Source of the DNA: CALINB01 sp938045325
Lineage (GTDB): Bacteria; Pseudomonadota; Alphaproteobacteria; Rhodospirillales; CALINB01
Assembly: GCA_038114465.1 (NCBI GenBank)
Contig: JAYNQW010000011.1
Span: 48,836 to 112,835, forward strand
Direction of reading: 5' to 3'
DNA length: 64,000 nt
Below, in pieces: positions 8,483 to 17,795 of this stretch. The notes beneath the pieces are model-generated. The model ran no database searches. It saw only the letters and a list, made by a program, of their open reading frames with translations, and was not told the DNA's origin. Both the position numbers and the translations under genes were made by a program. How positions within the stretch are numbered: the stretch's first letter is position 1; every line of letters begins with the position of its first letter.

Positions 8483-10771
8483 TTAGCCGCGATTCCACCA
8501 GCCGCGCCGTGGCTCACTATTTTCGTCTTGATTTTGCGTATTTTCGATGTTGATCACGGTCGTTCCATTATCACCGACCGGCGGCAAGTCGTCCTGCGGT
8601 GCTTCCGGTTTGGCAGTGGATTCATCGGTAGGCTTCTCAAGGGCCGGTTCCTCATGAACAGGTTCATCTTGGGTCTTCTCTTCAAGCACGGCGTCAGGTT
8701 CGTTGGAGTCGGCTTGTTCATTCGTGGAGACTTCGCCACTGCCGTTGGATGGCGTTGCCTCATTCTCGGTATTTGCTTCCGCCGAATCTGTTGGATCGGC
8801 CGTTTCTTCGGTTTCAGCGGATTCGGTCTTTTGTTTCGGTTTGCGCGTCCTGCGCCGGCCGCCGCGCTTGCCCCGGCGCCTGCGTTTGCTGCCGGATTCT
8901 TCTATTTCTTCTTGATCACTGTCGGACTTCGTCTCTTGTGATTCGGCGTTTTCTTGCGTTTCGTCGCCGTTCTGCGCTTCCGATTGTTTTTCGGCATCCC
9001 GCTCGCCGGCACTTTTGCGCCGTCGCCGCGGACGGCGCTTACGCTTACGGGGGCTTTCATCATCCGAATCGGCTGTCCGCTGCTCCGGTTTTACTTCGGG
9101 GGCTTTCCGGTCGGTATGTTCGGCGACCGGCTCACCGTCGAATAGGATCGAAAAGTCAGGCTGGATGAGGCTGTCGTCATTATCGACCGAAATTTGGATC
9201 GATTCCCGTTCTTCAATGGTCTGTAAGGCGCTCCGTTTATGGTTAAGGAGGTAAAGTGCGACGGCCGTCGGTAGTTTGATGGTCATCAAGCCGGACTTAT
9301 GTTGCGAACTTTCTTCCTCAATGGCACGCAAGACGGAGAGCGCCGTCGATTCAATCGATCGGATCACACCCATGCCGTTGCAATGAACGCACGTTTCAAA
9401 ATTGGTTTCCATCAGGCTCGGCCGCAGACGCTGGCGTGAAAGCTCAAGAAGGCCGAAATGGCTGATCCGGCCGATTTGAATGCGGGCCCGATCTTCGGCC
9501 ATACATTCTTTCAGCCGGCGTTCGACCTGAACATTGTTGCGGCGCACTTCCATGTCAATGAAGTCAATCACAATCAGCCCGGCTAGGTCGCGCAGGCGGA
9601 GTTGGCGTGAAACTTCCTCGGCGGCTTCTAAATTCGTTTTGAGCGCTGTTTCTTCGATGTTCCGTTCACGGGTGGCGCGCCCCGAGTTCACGTCGATCGC
9701 AACCAAAGCTTCAGTCGGGTTGATGACAATATAACCGCCAGATTTCAGGTGCACGATTGGGGTCAGCATTGCGTCAAGCTGGCCCTCGACTTGATTGCGC
9801 TGAAACAGCGGCATGTCTTTTTCGTCGTACCGCTTCACCCGCTTGGCGTGCGATGGAATCAGTAGTTTCATAAAGTCTTTTGCGAAGCGGTATCCTTCTT
9901 CGCCTTCGACCAGCACTTCCGAAATATCACGGCTGTATTGATCGCGGATTGACCGCTTAATGAGGTTGGCTTCCTCGTGAATCAGGCAGGGTGCCGTCGA
10001 TTGAAGCGTTTCGTTTCGGATTTGATCCCAGAGGCGGAATAAGTATTCGTAATCCCGTTTAATCTCGGCTTTTGTCCGGTTGATTCCGGCCGTGCGCATA
10101 ATGACGGCCATGCCATCGGGGATGCCGAGGTCGGCCAGGATCGTGCGCATTTTTTTGCGGTCCGCCGCATTGGTAATTTTGCGGGAAATGCCGCCGCCAC
10201 GTGCCGTATTGGGCATCAGGACACAATACCGGCCGGCGAGAGAAAGATACGTGGTCAGCGCCGCACCTTTCGTGCCACGCTCCTCTTTCACAACCTGGAT
10301 CAGCAAAATTTGCCGGCGCTTAATGACCTCTTGAATTTTATAGCGTTTGCGTGGCGTCGTCGTCGGACGCCGTTCTTCGACTTCCTCGCTTTCGTCGCCA
10401 CCGAGGGTTTCGACGGCTTCGCCTTCCTCGTTTGTTTCTTCGTCGACCGAATCCTCGCGCGATTCTTCATCGGCCTTTTCAGCCGCCTTTTGCTCTTCAA
10501 TGAGCTCTTCCCGGTCAGCGACGGGAATTTGATAATAATCAGGATGAATTTCGTTAAAGGCCAGGAATCCATGTCGATTGCCGCCATAGTCGACAAATGC
10601 CGCCTGGAGGGACGGTTCGACGCGGGTTACTTTAGCGAGATAAATATTGCCTTTAAGTTGTTTTCGGGATTCGACCTCTACGTCAAAATTCTCGAGACGG
10701 TTCCCATTGAGGATCACGACCCGGGTTTCTTCCGGATGCGTGGAATCGATTAGCATTTTTTTGGTTGTCAT
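8483..10771 (-). CDS. rne: Ribonuclease E
   Basis: The 762-residue endoribonuclease is central to mRNA decay and rRNA processing. It starts MTTKKMLIDSTHPEETRVVI and has an S1 RNA-binding region interrupted by an acidic insertion with a basic end, as in alphaproteobacterial RNase E. The catalytic aspartates lie in EALVAIDVNSGRATRERNIE and GLIVIDFIDMEVRRNN, and the zinc-link cysteines in CVHCNGMG. The C-terminal third is a disordered scaffold alternating Arg-rich blocks (KRKRRPRRRRKS, SKRRRRGKRGGRRRTRKPKQ) with Glu/Asp-rich blocks, ending GWWNRG. It is shorter than many homologues of about 900 residues. I chose ATG 10771 (AGGAG upstream) rather than a more upstream ATG. A long leader precedes it. 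Confidence 0.95.
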   Translation of the reverse strand: MTTKKMLIDSTHPEETRVVILNGNRLENFDVEVESRKQLKGNIYLAKVTRVEPSLQAAFVDYGGNRHGFLAFNEIHPDYYQIPVADREELIEEQKAAEKADEESREDSVDEETNEEGEAVETLGGDESEEVEERRPTTTPRKRYKIQEVIKRRQILLIQVVKEERGTKGAALTTYLSLAGRYCVLMPNTARGGGISRKITNAADRKKMRTILADLGIPDGMAVIMRTAGINRTKAEIKRDYEYLFRLWDQIRNETLQSTAPCLIHEEANLIKRSIRDQYSRDISEVLVEGEEGYRFAKDFMKLLIPSHAKRVKRYDEKDMPLFQRNQVEGQLDAMLTPIVHLKSGGYIVINPTEALVAIDVNSGRATRERNIEETALKTNLEAAEEVSRQLRLRDLAGLIVIDFIDMEVRRNNVQVERRLKECMAEDRARIQIGRISHFGLLELSRQRLRPSLMETNFETCVHCNGMGVIRSIESTALSVLRAIEEESSQHKSGLMTIKLPTAVALYLLNHKRSALQTIEERESIQISVDNDDSLIQPDFSILFDGEPVAEHTDRKAPEVKPEQRTADSDDESPRKRKRRPRRRRKSAGERDAEKQSEAQNGDETQENAESQETKSDSDQEEIEESGSKRRRRGKRGGRRRTRKPKQKTESAETEETADPTDSAEANTENEATPSNGSGEVSTNEQADSNEPDAVLEEKTQDEPVHEEPALEKPTDESTAKPEAPQDDLPPVGDNGTTVINIENTQNQDENSEPRRGWWNRG

Positions 10772-10931
10772 TTGATTTGGAACTCCTATACGCAACCGGT
10801 CTTGGCGCCATAAAGAGGCCAAATTGGATTGCGTAAATGGCTAGTAAGCCGATGGCGCCAGCAACCATCTCCAGCCGGTAAACGACGGCAAAGAAACTTT
10901 TGAAAATGGTTCGGGCTGCTCTGATCGGCAT
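10683..10931 (-). CDS. Candidate leader ORF overlapping the start of rne
   Basis: An 82-codon frame begins at ATG 10931, with AAGG seven bases upstream, and ends 88 bases inside rne in another frame. Its first half is hydrophobic (LEMVAGAIGLLAIYAIQFGL), while the part overlapping rne has no protein-like character. It could be a small translated leader that couples to rne translation, or a chance frame. I do not recognise it. Confidence 0.22.
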   Translation of the reverse strand: MPIRAARTIFKSFFAVVYRLEMVAGAIGLLAIYAIQFGLFMAPRPVAYRSSKSNDNQKNANRFHASGRNPGRDPQWEPSREF

Positions 10932-11278
10932 AAAAAAACCTTAATTTAGAAACAAAATAGTTGCGGCTTACGTGGGGGCCGCAAATGTCGAAAAGGAGGA
11001 TTTCTGCGAGATTCGGCTCAGTTCAAACAATTTGAACGGAGGAATCTTCCGGAAGCTTCCTTCTGCCTTAAGATAGCCCCAGGCCATCGTTTCCACAATC
11101 GTCTTGTTTTTCCCATGCTTTCTGGGCTTTTTTGGGCATTTTTCCTGTCATGGCTACTCAGGTTGTCCGCAAAGAGGCCGGGAATCGTTGCCGCAAAGGC
11201 CTTGAAAGCGCTATCAAAAGCAATGCTGAAAAGGCCGATTTTGGCCTTATGGGGCTGTTGGCAGGGTGATGAACCAGG
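10772..11278. promoter_or_regulatory. rne/amiC divergent intergenic region and probable rne leader
   Basis: This 507-base gap lies between the divergent rne and amiC genes. Apart from the weak leader ORF it holds several dyads: TTGCGGC...GCCGCAA at 10961-10984, GTTCAAA-CAA-TTTGAAC at 11021-11037, and AAGGCC-GATTTT-GGCCTT at 11231-11248. RNase E genes in other bacteria are autoregulated through a long structured 5' UTR, so a long folded leader is expected here. The exact promoters cannot be fixed by eye. Confidence 0.45.
11021..11037. promoter_or_regulatory. Perfect 7-3-7 inverted repeat in the rne leader region
   Basis: GTTCAAA and TTTGAAC flank a three-base CAA centre. The arms are perfect. 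The short centre suits either a tight RNA hairpin in the rne leader or a dimeric protein-binding site between the two divergent genes. Confidence 0.35.
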
Positions 11279-12682
11279 ATGTTAGAGCGTTTTGCAGCCT
11301 GTGATCGAATCATGAGGACGCAACGATTTTTGAAAGCGGCCCGGGTTGCCCTGTTCATGGGACTTGGCGGGCTTGTTTTTTCCTTGGTGCAGCCGGCCCA
11401 GACTTTCGCCAAACCGGTGCCGGTCGTAACCGATATCCGGGTCGGGCAAATCGACGGTGCGACCCGTCTCGTCCTCGATATCAGCAAATCCGTAACGTAT
11501 AAGGTTTTTCTGCTGGCAAATCCCAACCGGGTTGTCATCGATTTGCCGGCCGTCGGTTGGCGCTTGCCGCAACGGCCGTTGCCGAAAAATATCGGTATTT
11601 TGGGCAAGCTCCGATACGGGTTATTTCAGCCCGGCACAACGCGTGTTGTCGTGGATGTTCGCCAGCCTGTAAAAATCTCAGATGCTTTGTTGCTTGCGCC
11701 GGCGGATCAGCATTCCTATCGGATTGTTCTCGACCTAAAGGCGGTCAGCGCGCAAATGTTTTCCCGGCACGTTAGTAAGCCGGCACTTGTCGTTGCGGCC
11801 CGGGAAGGCGACTCGGCGACATCATCCGAGCGTCAAGCCTGGCAAAATCGATCGGGTATGCTCGTGCCGCCAAGCCGGTCCGCAAGCAATACCCGGTCTG
11901 AAGGAAGGTCAGCGGTACGAAGTCAAAACGGGAGCGTTGCGCATTCGCCATTTCAATTACCGCCCCGCAAACCGAAATATGTCAAACGGCGTAAACATAT
12001 CATTGTACTGGATCCGGGGCACGGTGGCGCCGATCCCGGGGCGGTCAGTCTCAAAGGTATCTATGAAAAGCATATCACGCTGGCGGCGGCCCGTGAGTTT
12101 AAAGCGCAATTAGAAAAAACCGGCCGCTATAAGGTTTTGCTGACCCGTACGCGCGATGTCTTTGTAAAACTTCGCGAGCGTGTCGAGTTTGCCCGCGATG
12201 CAAAAGCCGACATTTTTATATCGCTGCACGCTGATAAAATCAGGAACCCCCGTATTCGAGGTCTCTCCGTTCATACTCTGTCCGAAAAAGCATCCGACCG
12301 GGAAGCAGCGGAACTTGCGGAGCGTGAAAATAAAGTCGATTTAATAGTCGGTGTTGACCTCAGTAATGAAAGCAAGGACGTGACCAACATCCTGATCGAT
12401 CTTGCGCAGCGTGAAACGATGAACCAGTCGGCGCGTTTTGCGACGCTGCTTGTCCGCGAGTTGAAACGCGAGACGAAGCTGCTGCGCAATACACACCGGT
12501 TTGCCGGCTTTGCCGTTTTAAAAGCACCCGATGTACCCTCGGTATTGTTGGAAATGGGCTTTCTGTCGAACCGTTACGATGAACGTAATCTGCGGCGAAA
12601 AGCTTACCGGGCCAAGCTGGCGAAATCCGTCGTTCGGGCCGTAGACCGTTACTTTTCCCGCATTGAAGAGGCGAAACGCTAG
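11279..12682 (+). CDS. amiC: N-acetylmuramoyl-L-alanine amidase with AMIN domain
   Basis: The 467-residue periplasmic hydrolase cleaves the amide between MurNAc and the stem peptide to split the septum. After an export signal (VALFMGLGGLVFSLVQPAQ) comes an AMIN domain (TDIRVGQIDGATRLVLDIS, RVVIDLPAV), a variable Ser-rich linker, and the Amidase_3 catalytic domain. Its zinc and catalytic residues are visible in VLDPGHGGADPGA, YEKHITLA, FISLHADKI and VLLEMGFLSN. An in-frame ATG at 11312 would give a more usual signal peptide; ATG 11279 has AGGGTG ten bases upstream, so the start is uncertain by 11 codons. mrcA follows on the same strand, a common alphaproteobacterial order. Confidence 0.93.
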   Translation: MLERFAACDRIMRTQRFLKAARVALFMGLGGLVFSLVQPAQTFAKPVPVVTDIRVGQIDGATRLVLDISKSVTYKVFLLANPNRVVIDLPAVGWRLPQRPLPKNIGILGKLRYGLFQPGTTRVVVDVRQPVKISDALLLAPADQHSYRIVLDLKAVSAQMFSRHVSKPALVVAAREGDSATSSERQAWQNRSGMLVPPSRSASNTRSEGRSAVRSQNGSVAHSPFQLPPRKPKYVKRRKHIIVLDPGHGGADPGAVSLKGIYEKHITLAAAREFKAQLEKTGRYKVLLTRTRDVFVKLRERVEFARDAKADIFISLHADKIRNPRIRGLSVHTLSEKASDREAAELAERENKVDLIVGVDLSNESKDVTNILIDLAQRETMNQSARFATLLVRELKRETKLLRNTHRFAGFAVLKAPDVPSVLLEMGFLSNRYDERNLRRKAYRAKLAKSVVRAVDRYFSRIEEAKR

Positions 12683-12798
12683 TCCTGGCGGGTGACAAAA
12701 ATGCCATATATTAGCCATATTTCCCGGCTAAGCTTGGCGCTATCAAAATAGGGGAAAGAATGCGTGGCAAAGCCACGATAAGGGGTTAAGACACAGCC

Positions 12799-15219
12799 AT
12801 GCTTCGTATGCTTGTGACATTGTTCGGCGCTTTGCTGATCTTTCTCGTGATCGGCGCGGGCGGTGTATTGTACGTGTTTCAACAATACGGCCGGGGCCTG
12901 CCGGATTATAAACAGCTGGCAACGTATGAACCGCCGGTCATGACCCGGGTGCACGCCGGCGATGGCCGGTTGCTCGCCGAATATGCCGTCGAGAAACGCG
13001 TCTTCGTACCGATCAAGGCTATGCCGAAGCAAGTTATTCAGGCGTTTTTATCGGCCGAGGATAAAAACTTTTATTATCACCCCGGCATTGATTTTTTTGG
13101 CATCATCCGCGCGGCTATCACCAATTTAAAAAACCTCGGAAAATCCCGGCGCTTAGTCGGTGCTTCGACCATCACGCAGCAAGTTGCAAAGAACTTTTTG
13201 TTGAGCAGCGAGGTTTCATGGCATCGCAAAATCAAAGAAGCAATTTTGGCCTTTCGAATGGAGCGGGCATTCAGCAAAAATCGCATCCTCGAACTTTATC
13301 TGAACGAAATTTATCTCGGGTTCGGTTCTTACGGTGTGGCGGCTGCGGCGCTTAACTATTTCAATAAATCGTTAGGTGAGCTCAGTGTTGCCGAAGTCGC
13401 ATTTTTGGCGGCCTTGCCGAAGGCGCCAAACAATTATAATCCAATAAAAAAACCCGATGCTGCGAAAATTCGCCGTGATTGGGTTGTCCGGCGAATGATG
13501 GAAGATGGAGTCATCACCGCCGAGGAGGCGGCTCAGGCCAAGGCGATGCCGCTTGAAATTCGCAAGCGTTCGCAAACACAATTTGTGACGGCAGCGTATT
13601 TTGCCGAAGAAGTCCGAAAAGAACTGGCGGCCCGCTATGGCGAAGATCAACTTTACAAAGGCGGCCTGTCGGTGCGCACGACGGTCAATCCAAAACTGCA
13701 AGAACTCGCCGATAAAGCATTAAGGGACGGCCTTATCGCTTATGACCGCCGGCACGGATGGCGGGGCCCGGTCGCGCAGATCACCGTCGGCCCAGGGTGG
13801 TGGAGTGATCTGGCAAAAGTACCGCCGCCGAAAGGCGGCGAGCATTGGCAATTAGCGGCGGTCATGAGCGTTGATGCCAAGCGCGCGTATATTGGCTTTG
13901 AGGATAATTCACGGGCGCAAATACCGCTGTCAGAACTGAAGTGGGCCCGGGCTTGGCAGAAAGAACAACGGCGGGGTCCGCCGGTTCGGCACCCAAAGCA
14001 AGTGTTAAAAAAAGGCGACGTTGTGTTGGTTGAAAAAGTTAAAGTGGATGCCAAAGGTAATCCCTATGCCAATTCAACGTATGGACTGCGGCAAATGCCC
14101 GAGCTTGAGGGCAGTATTGTCGCGCTCGATCCGCATACCGGACGGATCCTTGCGATGACGGGCGGTTATTCGTTTGAGCGCAATCAATTTAACCGGGTGA
14201 CACAGGCGATGCGCCAACCGGGATCAGCGTTTAAACCTTTTGTTTATTTAGCCGCGCTGGATGAGGGGTATACGCCGTCGACCTTGATATTGGATGCGCC
14301 GTTTGTCATTGATCAGGGGCCCGGCTTGCCGAAATGGCGGCCTGCTAACTATACGAAAAAATTTTACGGCCCGAGTACGATGCGGTTGGGAATTGAGAAA
14401 TCCCGGAACCTCATGACGGTCCGTTTGGCACAAACCATCGGCATGGAAAAAATCGCGGCTTATGCCAAACGGCTCGGCATTATGGAGAATATGGAAAAAC
14501 GTTTGGCGATGTCATTAGGCGCGGGGGAGACGACCTTGCTGAAAATAACGGCTGCTTACGCGATGATGGTGAACGGCGGGCGATATATCACGCCGACATT
14601 AATTGACCGTATTCAAGACCGTCATGGCCGCACGGTTTTCCGTCATGATCGCCGTCCATGTCAGGATTGCCGTGCTTCGTTTTGGACCGGCCAAACCGTG
14701 CCGCAAATTCCCGATACCCGCCAGGCGGTGACATCACCGGCGAGTGCGTATCAGGTCGTTTCCATGCTGCAAGGGGTTGTGGAGCGGGGTACGGGCCGGA
14801 GCATTAATGAGATTGGTAAGCCGCTGGCTGGTAAAACCGGCACGACTAACGAAAGCCGAGATGCTTGGTTTCTTGGATTTTCACCTGACTTGGCTGTCGG
14901 GGTTTATACCGGTTTCGACCAACCGCGAACCCTCGGTAAGAAGGAGCAAGGGGCTTCTGTCGCGGCGCCCATCTTTAAAGACTTTATGGCTGGCGCCCTA
15001 AAAGGCAGCCCGGCAATTCCCTTTCGTATTCCGCCCGGCATTCGTTTGGTGCGGGTTAACGCATCATCCGGCCGCCTTGCCGGTCCAGCGGACCGCCGGG
15101 TCATTCATGAGGCGTTCAAGCCCGGCACCGTCCCCAGCGGACAGTCAACCGTGCTTGAAGGGGTGACCTCTGAAAACAATTCCGCCGCACCGGCGGCTGG
15201 CACCGGCGGCCTCTATTAA
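12799..15219 (+). CDS. mrcA: Class A penicillin-binding protein 1A
   Basis: The 806-residue bifunctional peptidoglycan synthase is anchored in the inner membrane by one N-terminal helix (LVTLFGALLIFLVIGAGGVL). The glycosyltransferase (GT51) domain has the catalytic-glutamate motif SAEDKNFYYHPGID and GASTITQQVAKN. The transpeptidase domain has RQPGSAFKPFVY (SxxK serine and lysine), KSRNLMTVR (SxN), and GKTGTTNESRD (KTG). An OB-like insert lies between the two catalytic domains. The 116-base gap after amiC contains a small CGTGGC-AAA-GCCACG hairpin (12763-12777) and AAGGGG 14 bases before the start. The length is typical. Confidence 0.95.
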   Translation: MLRMLVTLFGALLIFLVIGAGGVLYVFQQYGRGLPDYKQLATYEPPVMTRVHAGDGRLLAEYAVEKRVFVPIKAMPKQVIQAFLSAEDKNFYYHPGIDFFGIIRAAITNLKNLGKSRRLVGASTITQQVAKNFLLSSEVSWHRKIKEAILAFRMERAFSKNRILELYLNEIYLGFGSYGVAAAALNYFNKSLGELSVAEVAFLAALPKAPNNYNPIKKPDAAKIRRDWVVRRMMEDGVITAEEAAQAKAMPLEIRKRSQTQFVTAAYFAEEVRKELAARYGEDQLYKGGLSVRTTVNPKLQELADKALRDGLIAYDRRHGWRGPVAQITVGPGWWSDLAKVPPPKGGEHWQLAAVMSVDAKRAYIGFEDNSRAQIPLSELKWARAWQKEQRRGPPVRHPKQVLKKGDVVLVEKVKVDAKGNPYANSTYGLRQMPELEGSIVALDPHTGRILAMTGGYSFERNQFNRVTQAMRQPGSAFKPFVYLAALDEGYTPSTLILDAPFVIDQGPGLPKWRPANYTKKFYGPSTMRLGIEKSRNLMTVRLAQTIGMEKIAAYAKRLGIMENMEKRLAMSLGAGETTLLKITAAYAMMVNGGRYITPTLIDRIQDRHGRTVFRHDRRPCQDCRASFWTGQTVPQIPDTRQAVTSPASAYQVVSMLQGVVERGTGRSINEIGKPLAGKTGTTNESRDAWFLGFSPDLAVGVYTGFDQPRTLGKKEQGASVAAPIFKDFMAGALKGSPAIPFRIPPGIRLVRVNASSGRLAGPADRRVIHEAFKPGTVPSGQSTVLEGVTSENNSAAPAAGTGGLY

Positions 15220-15235
15220 CAGAGGCCGGCGGCGT

Positions 15236-16279
15236 ATGTTCAAATCCACGATATGCACAAGTATTCGGCTCTGCCGGTGGTCTATTAGCGTGCTGGCTTT
15301 TGCCGTAGCAGGTTGCCAAACCATTGCACCGATATCGGATCAGCCATGCCTTCAAGCATCATCTTGTTGGGATATGTACACATTATCCAATGGTCTGCGG
15401 ATGCCCCATTACCGGACTTATTCGTTGATGCATAAAAATTTGAAAGTTACCCGCGCCGTTGTCGTCATTCACGGGAATGGCCGAAATGCCGATAGTTATT
15501 TTAACCGCATGGTTGAAGCGGCGGTAATGTCTGAGGTGGTTCCCCATACACTGGTCGTGGCACCGCATTTTACGATCGATATCGATTCGCTAACGCGCGA
15601 TGATCATGAGGCGTATTGGCGGGGAAGCAATCACTGGAAGCGCGGCAATCAGTCGGTAAGGCGCAATGGAAAACGTATCAGCTCGTTTAAAGTAATTGAT
15701 GAAATACTGGTGAGTCTGACAAACCGCCGCCGGTTTCCGAATTTAAAGAAAATCGTGATTGCCGGACATTCCGCCGGCGGACAATTTTTACAGCGCTATG
15801 TCGCCGGGCACCCTGATGTGAAAAACGGCAAAGCGATTCCGATCCGTTATGTAATTGCCAATCCGGGACGTTATTTTTATTTTAACGGATATCGCCCGGC
15901 GCCTGATTTCAACGGCAACTTCATGTTGCCGAAGAATATCGGTGATTGCGACTACAACCGCTATGAATACGGCATGGAGCGGCGCAATCGATATTTGAAC
16001 CAAGTTTCGGTAAAAACCTTAATTGACCGGTATCGCCGCCGGGATATTATTTTGCTGCTGGGGCTGCGGGATAACAACCCCAATCATCGTTCGTTGAGCA
16101 CCAGCTGCGCCGCCGAACTGCAGGGCCGCCACCGCCTGGAACGCGGCTTGATGTTCAAAGCGCATATCGACCGGTACTTTTCGCCTCACCAAACGCGAGT
16201 CGTATTTGTACCCCGCGCAGGGCACTCCAGCCGCCGGATGTTTCAGTCTGAAGAAGGCCGCGGCGTGATCTTCGATTAA
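15236..16279 (+). CDS. Putative lipoprotein alpha/beta hydrolase
   Basis: The 347-residue protein has a lipoprotein signal with a lipobox (FAVAGC). Its alpha/beta-hydrolase features are an oxyanion-type segment VVVIHGNGRNADSY, a nucleophile elbow VIAGHSAGGQFLQRYVAG and a C-terminal histidine in PRAGHSSRRMF. The middle is rich in Tyr, Asn and Arg (RYFYFNGYRPAPDFNGNF). The substrate is unknown; it resembles secreted esterase or PHB-depolymerase-like hydrolases only in general layout. It lies 16 bases after mrcA and before prfB, so it is probably co-transcribed with mrcA. Confidence 0.7.
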   Translation: MFKSTICTSIRLCRWSISVLAFAVAGCQTIAPISDQPCLQASSCWDMYTLSNGLRMPHYRTYSLMHKNLKVTRAVVVIHGNGRNADSYFNRMVEAAVMSEVVPHTLVVAPHFTIDIDSLTRDDHEAYWRGSNHWKRGNQSVRRNGKRISSFKVIDEILVSLTNRRRFPNLKKIVIAGHSAGGQFLQRYVAGHPDVKNGKAIPIRYVIANPGRYFYFNGYRPAPDFNGNFMLPKNIGDCDYNRYEYGMERRNRYLNQVSVKTLIDRYRRRDIILLLGLRDNNPNHRSLSTSCAAELQGRHRLERGLMFKAHIDRYFSPHQTRVVFVPRAGHSSRRMFQSEEGRGVIFD

Positions 16280-16377
16280 ATTATGGTCATGTTTGATTAT
16301 TTAGGGGCCTGCCACTTGTCTGGTGCCGTTAGGGCGGCTAAAACGTCGACACAAAGAATTCATGAGTCTACATCGTC

Positions 16378-17500
16378 ATGCGTGCAGAAATTGAAGCCCT
16401 GGTCCAAGAAATAAAGCAGTCCATTGCACTGCTGAGGGGGCATCTTTGACTACGACAAAACCGTTAAGCGGTTAGGCGAGCTCAACGTCAAAGCTGAAGA
16501 CCCGCAATTATGGAACGATCCCGAGGCCGCGCAAACATTGATGCGGGAACGGACACGTTTGCAAAACAGTCTCGACGTTATCGATAAAATCGAACGTGAG
16601 TTGAATGATCAAGTAGAACTGATGGAGTTGGGTGAGGCCGAAAACGACATGCAAGTTGTCGAAGAGGCGGAAAATACCGTTCAAGCTCTGCATCAGTTCT
16701 CGCAAAAACAAGAACTTGAGACGCTGCTGTCTGGCGAAGCCGATGCGAACGACTGCTATCTTGAAGTGCATGCTGGCGCCGGTGGCACCGAGGCCCAGGA
16801 TTGGGCGCAAATTTTGCTGCGGATGTATACCCGTTGGGCGGAAAAGCATGACTGCAAAGTCGAGTGGCTGGAAGAAAGCCCCGGCGAAGAAGCGGGCATT
16901 AAATCTTCAACCATCAAAATCATCGGTCATAACGCTTACGGCTGGCTGAAAACTGAAAGCGGCGTTCACCGGCTGGTTCGGATTTCACCGTTCGATGCGA
17001 ATGCCCGCCGGCATACGAGTTTCGCCTCCCTTTGGATCTATCCGGTCATCGACGACAATATCGACATCGATATCGCCGAAAGCGAGGTTCGTGTCGACAC
17101 GTACCGGGCTTCCGGCGCTGGTGGTCAGCATGTCAATACGACCGATAGTGCCGTGCGCCTGACTCATCAACCGACCGGCATCGTCGTGCAGTGCCAAAAC
17201 GAACGCTCACAACATAAAAACCGGGCGTCGGCCTGGTCGATGCTGCGTGCGCGTTTGTATGAATTGGAGCTGCAAAAACGCCAAGCCGAATCGCAGGCAG
17301 AACACGAGGCTAAAACTGAGATCGGCTGGGGCCATCAAATTCGTTCTTATGTTTTGCAGCCCTATCAAATGGTCAAGGACCTGCGAACCGGCGTCGAAAC
17401 AAGCAATACCCAAGGCGTGCTCGACGGCGATCTTGACGACTTTATGGCAGCCGCTTTAGCGGGCCAAAAGCGCGATAAATCGGCAACGGACTCAAAGTGA
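16378..17500 (+). CDS. prfB: Peptide chain release factor 2 (programmed +1 frameshift)
   Basis: RF2 releases peptides at UGA and UAA codons. The true start is ATG 16378; 23 codons are read before an in-frame TGA at 16447-16449, and a +1 shift at CTT-T continues at 16448 for another 350 codons, giving about 373 residues. The codon-recognition motif SPF lies in RISPFDANARRH, and the catalytic GGQ loop in RASGAGGQHVNTTDSAVR. Annotating only the downstream frame from 16538 would lose about 53 residues. The gene autoregulates: scarce RF2 slows termination at TGA and promotes the shift. A small membrane protein gene follows ten bases later. Confidence 0.95.
16435..16449 (+). other. prfB: prfB programmed +1 frameshift site
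   Basis: AGGGGG, acting as an internal Shine-Dalgarno, is followed by CAT CTT TGA, then C. This matches the canonical RF2 recoding site, except that CAT replaces the usual TAT codon. The slippery codon is CTT, which re-pairs as TTT one base downstream. Confidence 0.93.
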
Positions 17501-17510
17501 AAATAGGGTA

Positions 17511-17786
17511 ATGAGTCAATTTAAATCCAGAATAGCCGAATTTAAGCGCGAGATTGAAATTGTCGCGCGTAAGGTGACGCGTTGGTCCCATGATAACTTG
17601 CCGCCGGGTATCCGCAGTATTGTTGGGGTGTTGTTCTTTATCGGTGGGTGTTTCGGATTCTTACCCATTTTAGGGTTTTGGATGATTCCTGTCGGGGTCA
17701 TGCTGATCATGTTGGATTTGCCGTTTTTGCGACACCGTGTCATTCGTTGGATGAACGAACTCGATACGCCGAAATCCGAAGATTAG
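17511..17786 (+). CDS. Small inner-membrane protein of unknown function
   Basis: The 91-residue protein has an amphipathic basic N-terminus and two closely spaced hydrophobic segments (IVGVLFFIGGCFGFLPILGF and MIPVGVMLIMLDLPFL), ending in a charged tail. I do not recognise a domain. It sits ten bases after prfB with AATAGGG before the ATG, so it is probably co-transcribed with prfB, and it converges on the receiver-protein gene. Confidence 0.6.
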   Translation: MSQFKSRIAEFKREIEIVARKVTRWSHDNLPPGIRSIVGVLFFIGGCFGFLPILGFWMIPVGVMLIMLDLPFLRHRVIRWMNELDTPKSED

Positions 17787-17795
17787 ATTTCTTCT

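Noticed and set aside
8528..9168. Several plus-strand frames of 60-140 codons opposite the rne tail
   Set aside because: They arise from the low-complexity Arg/Glu-rich coding of the RNase E C-terminus read in reverse.
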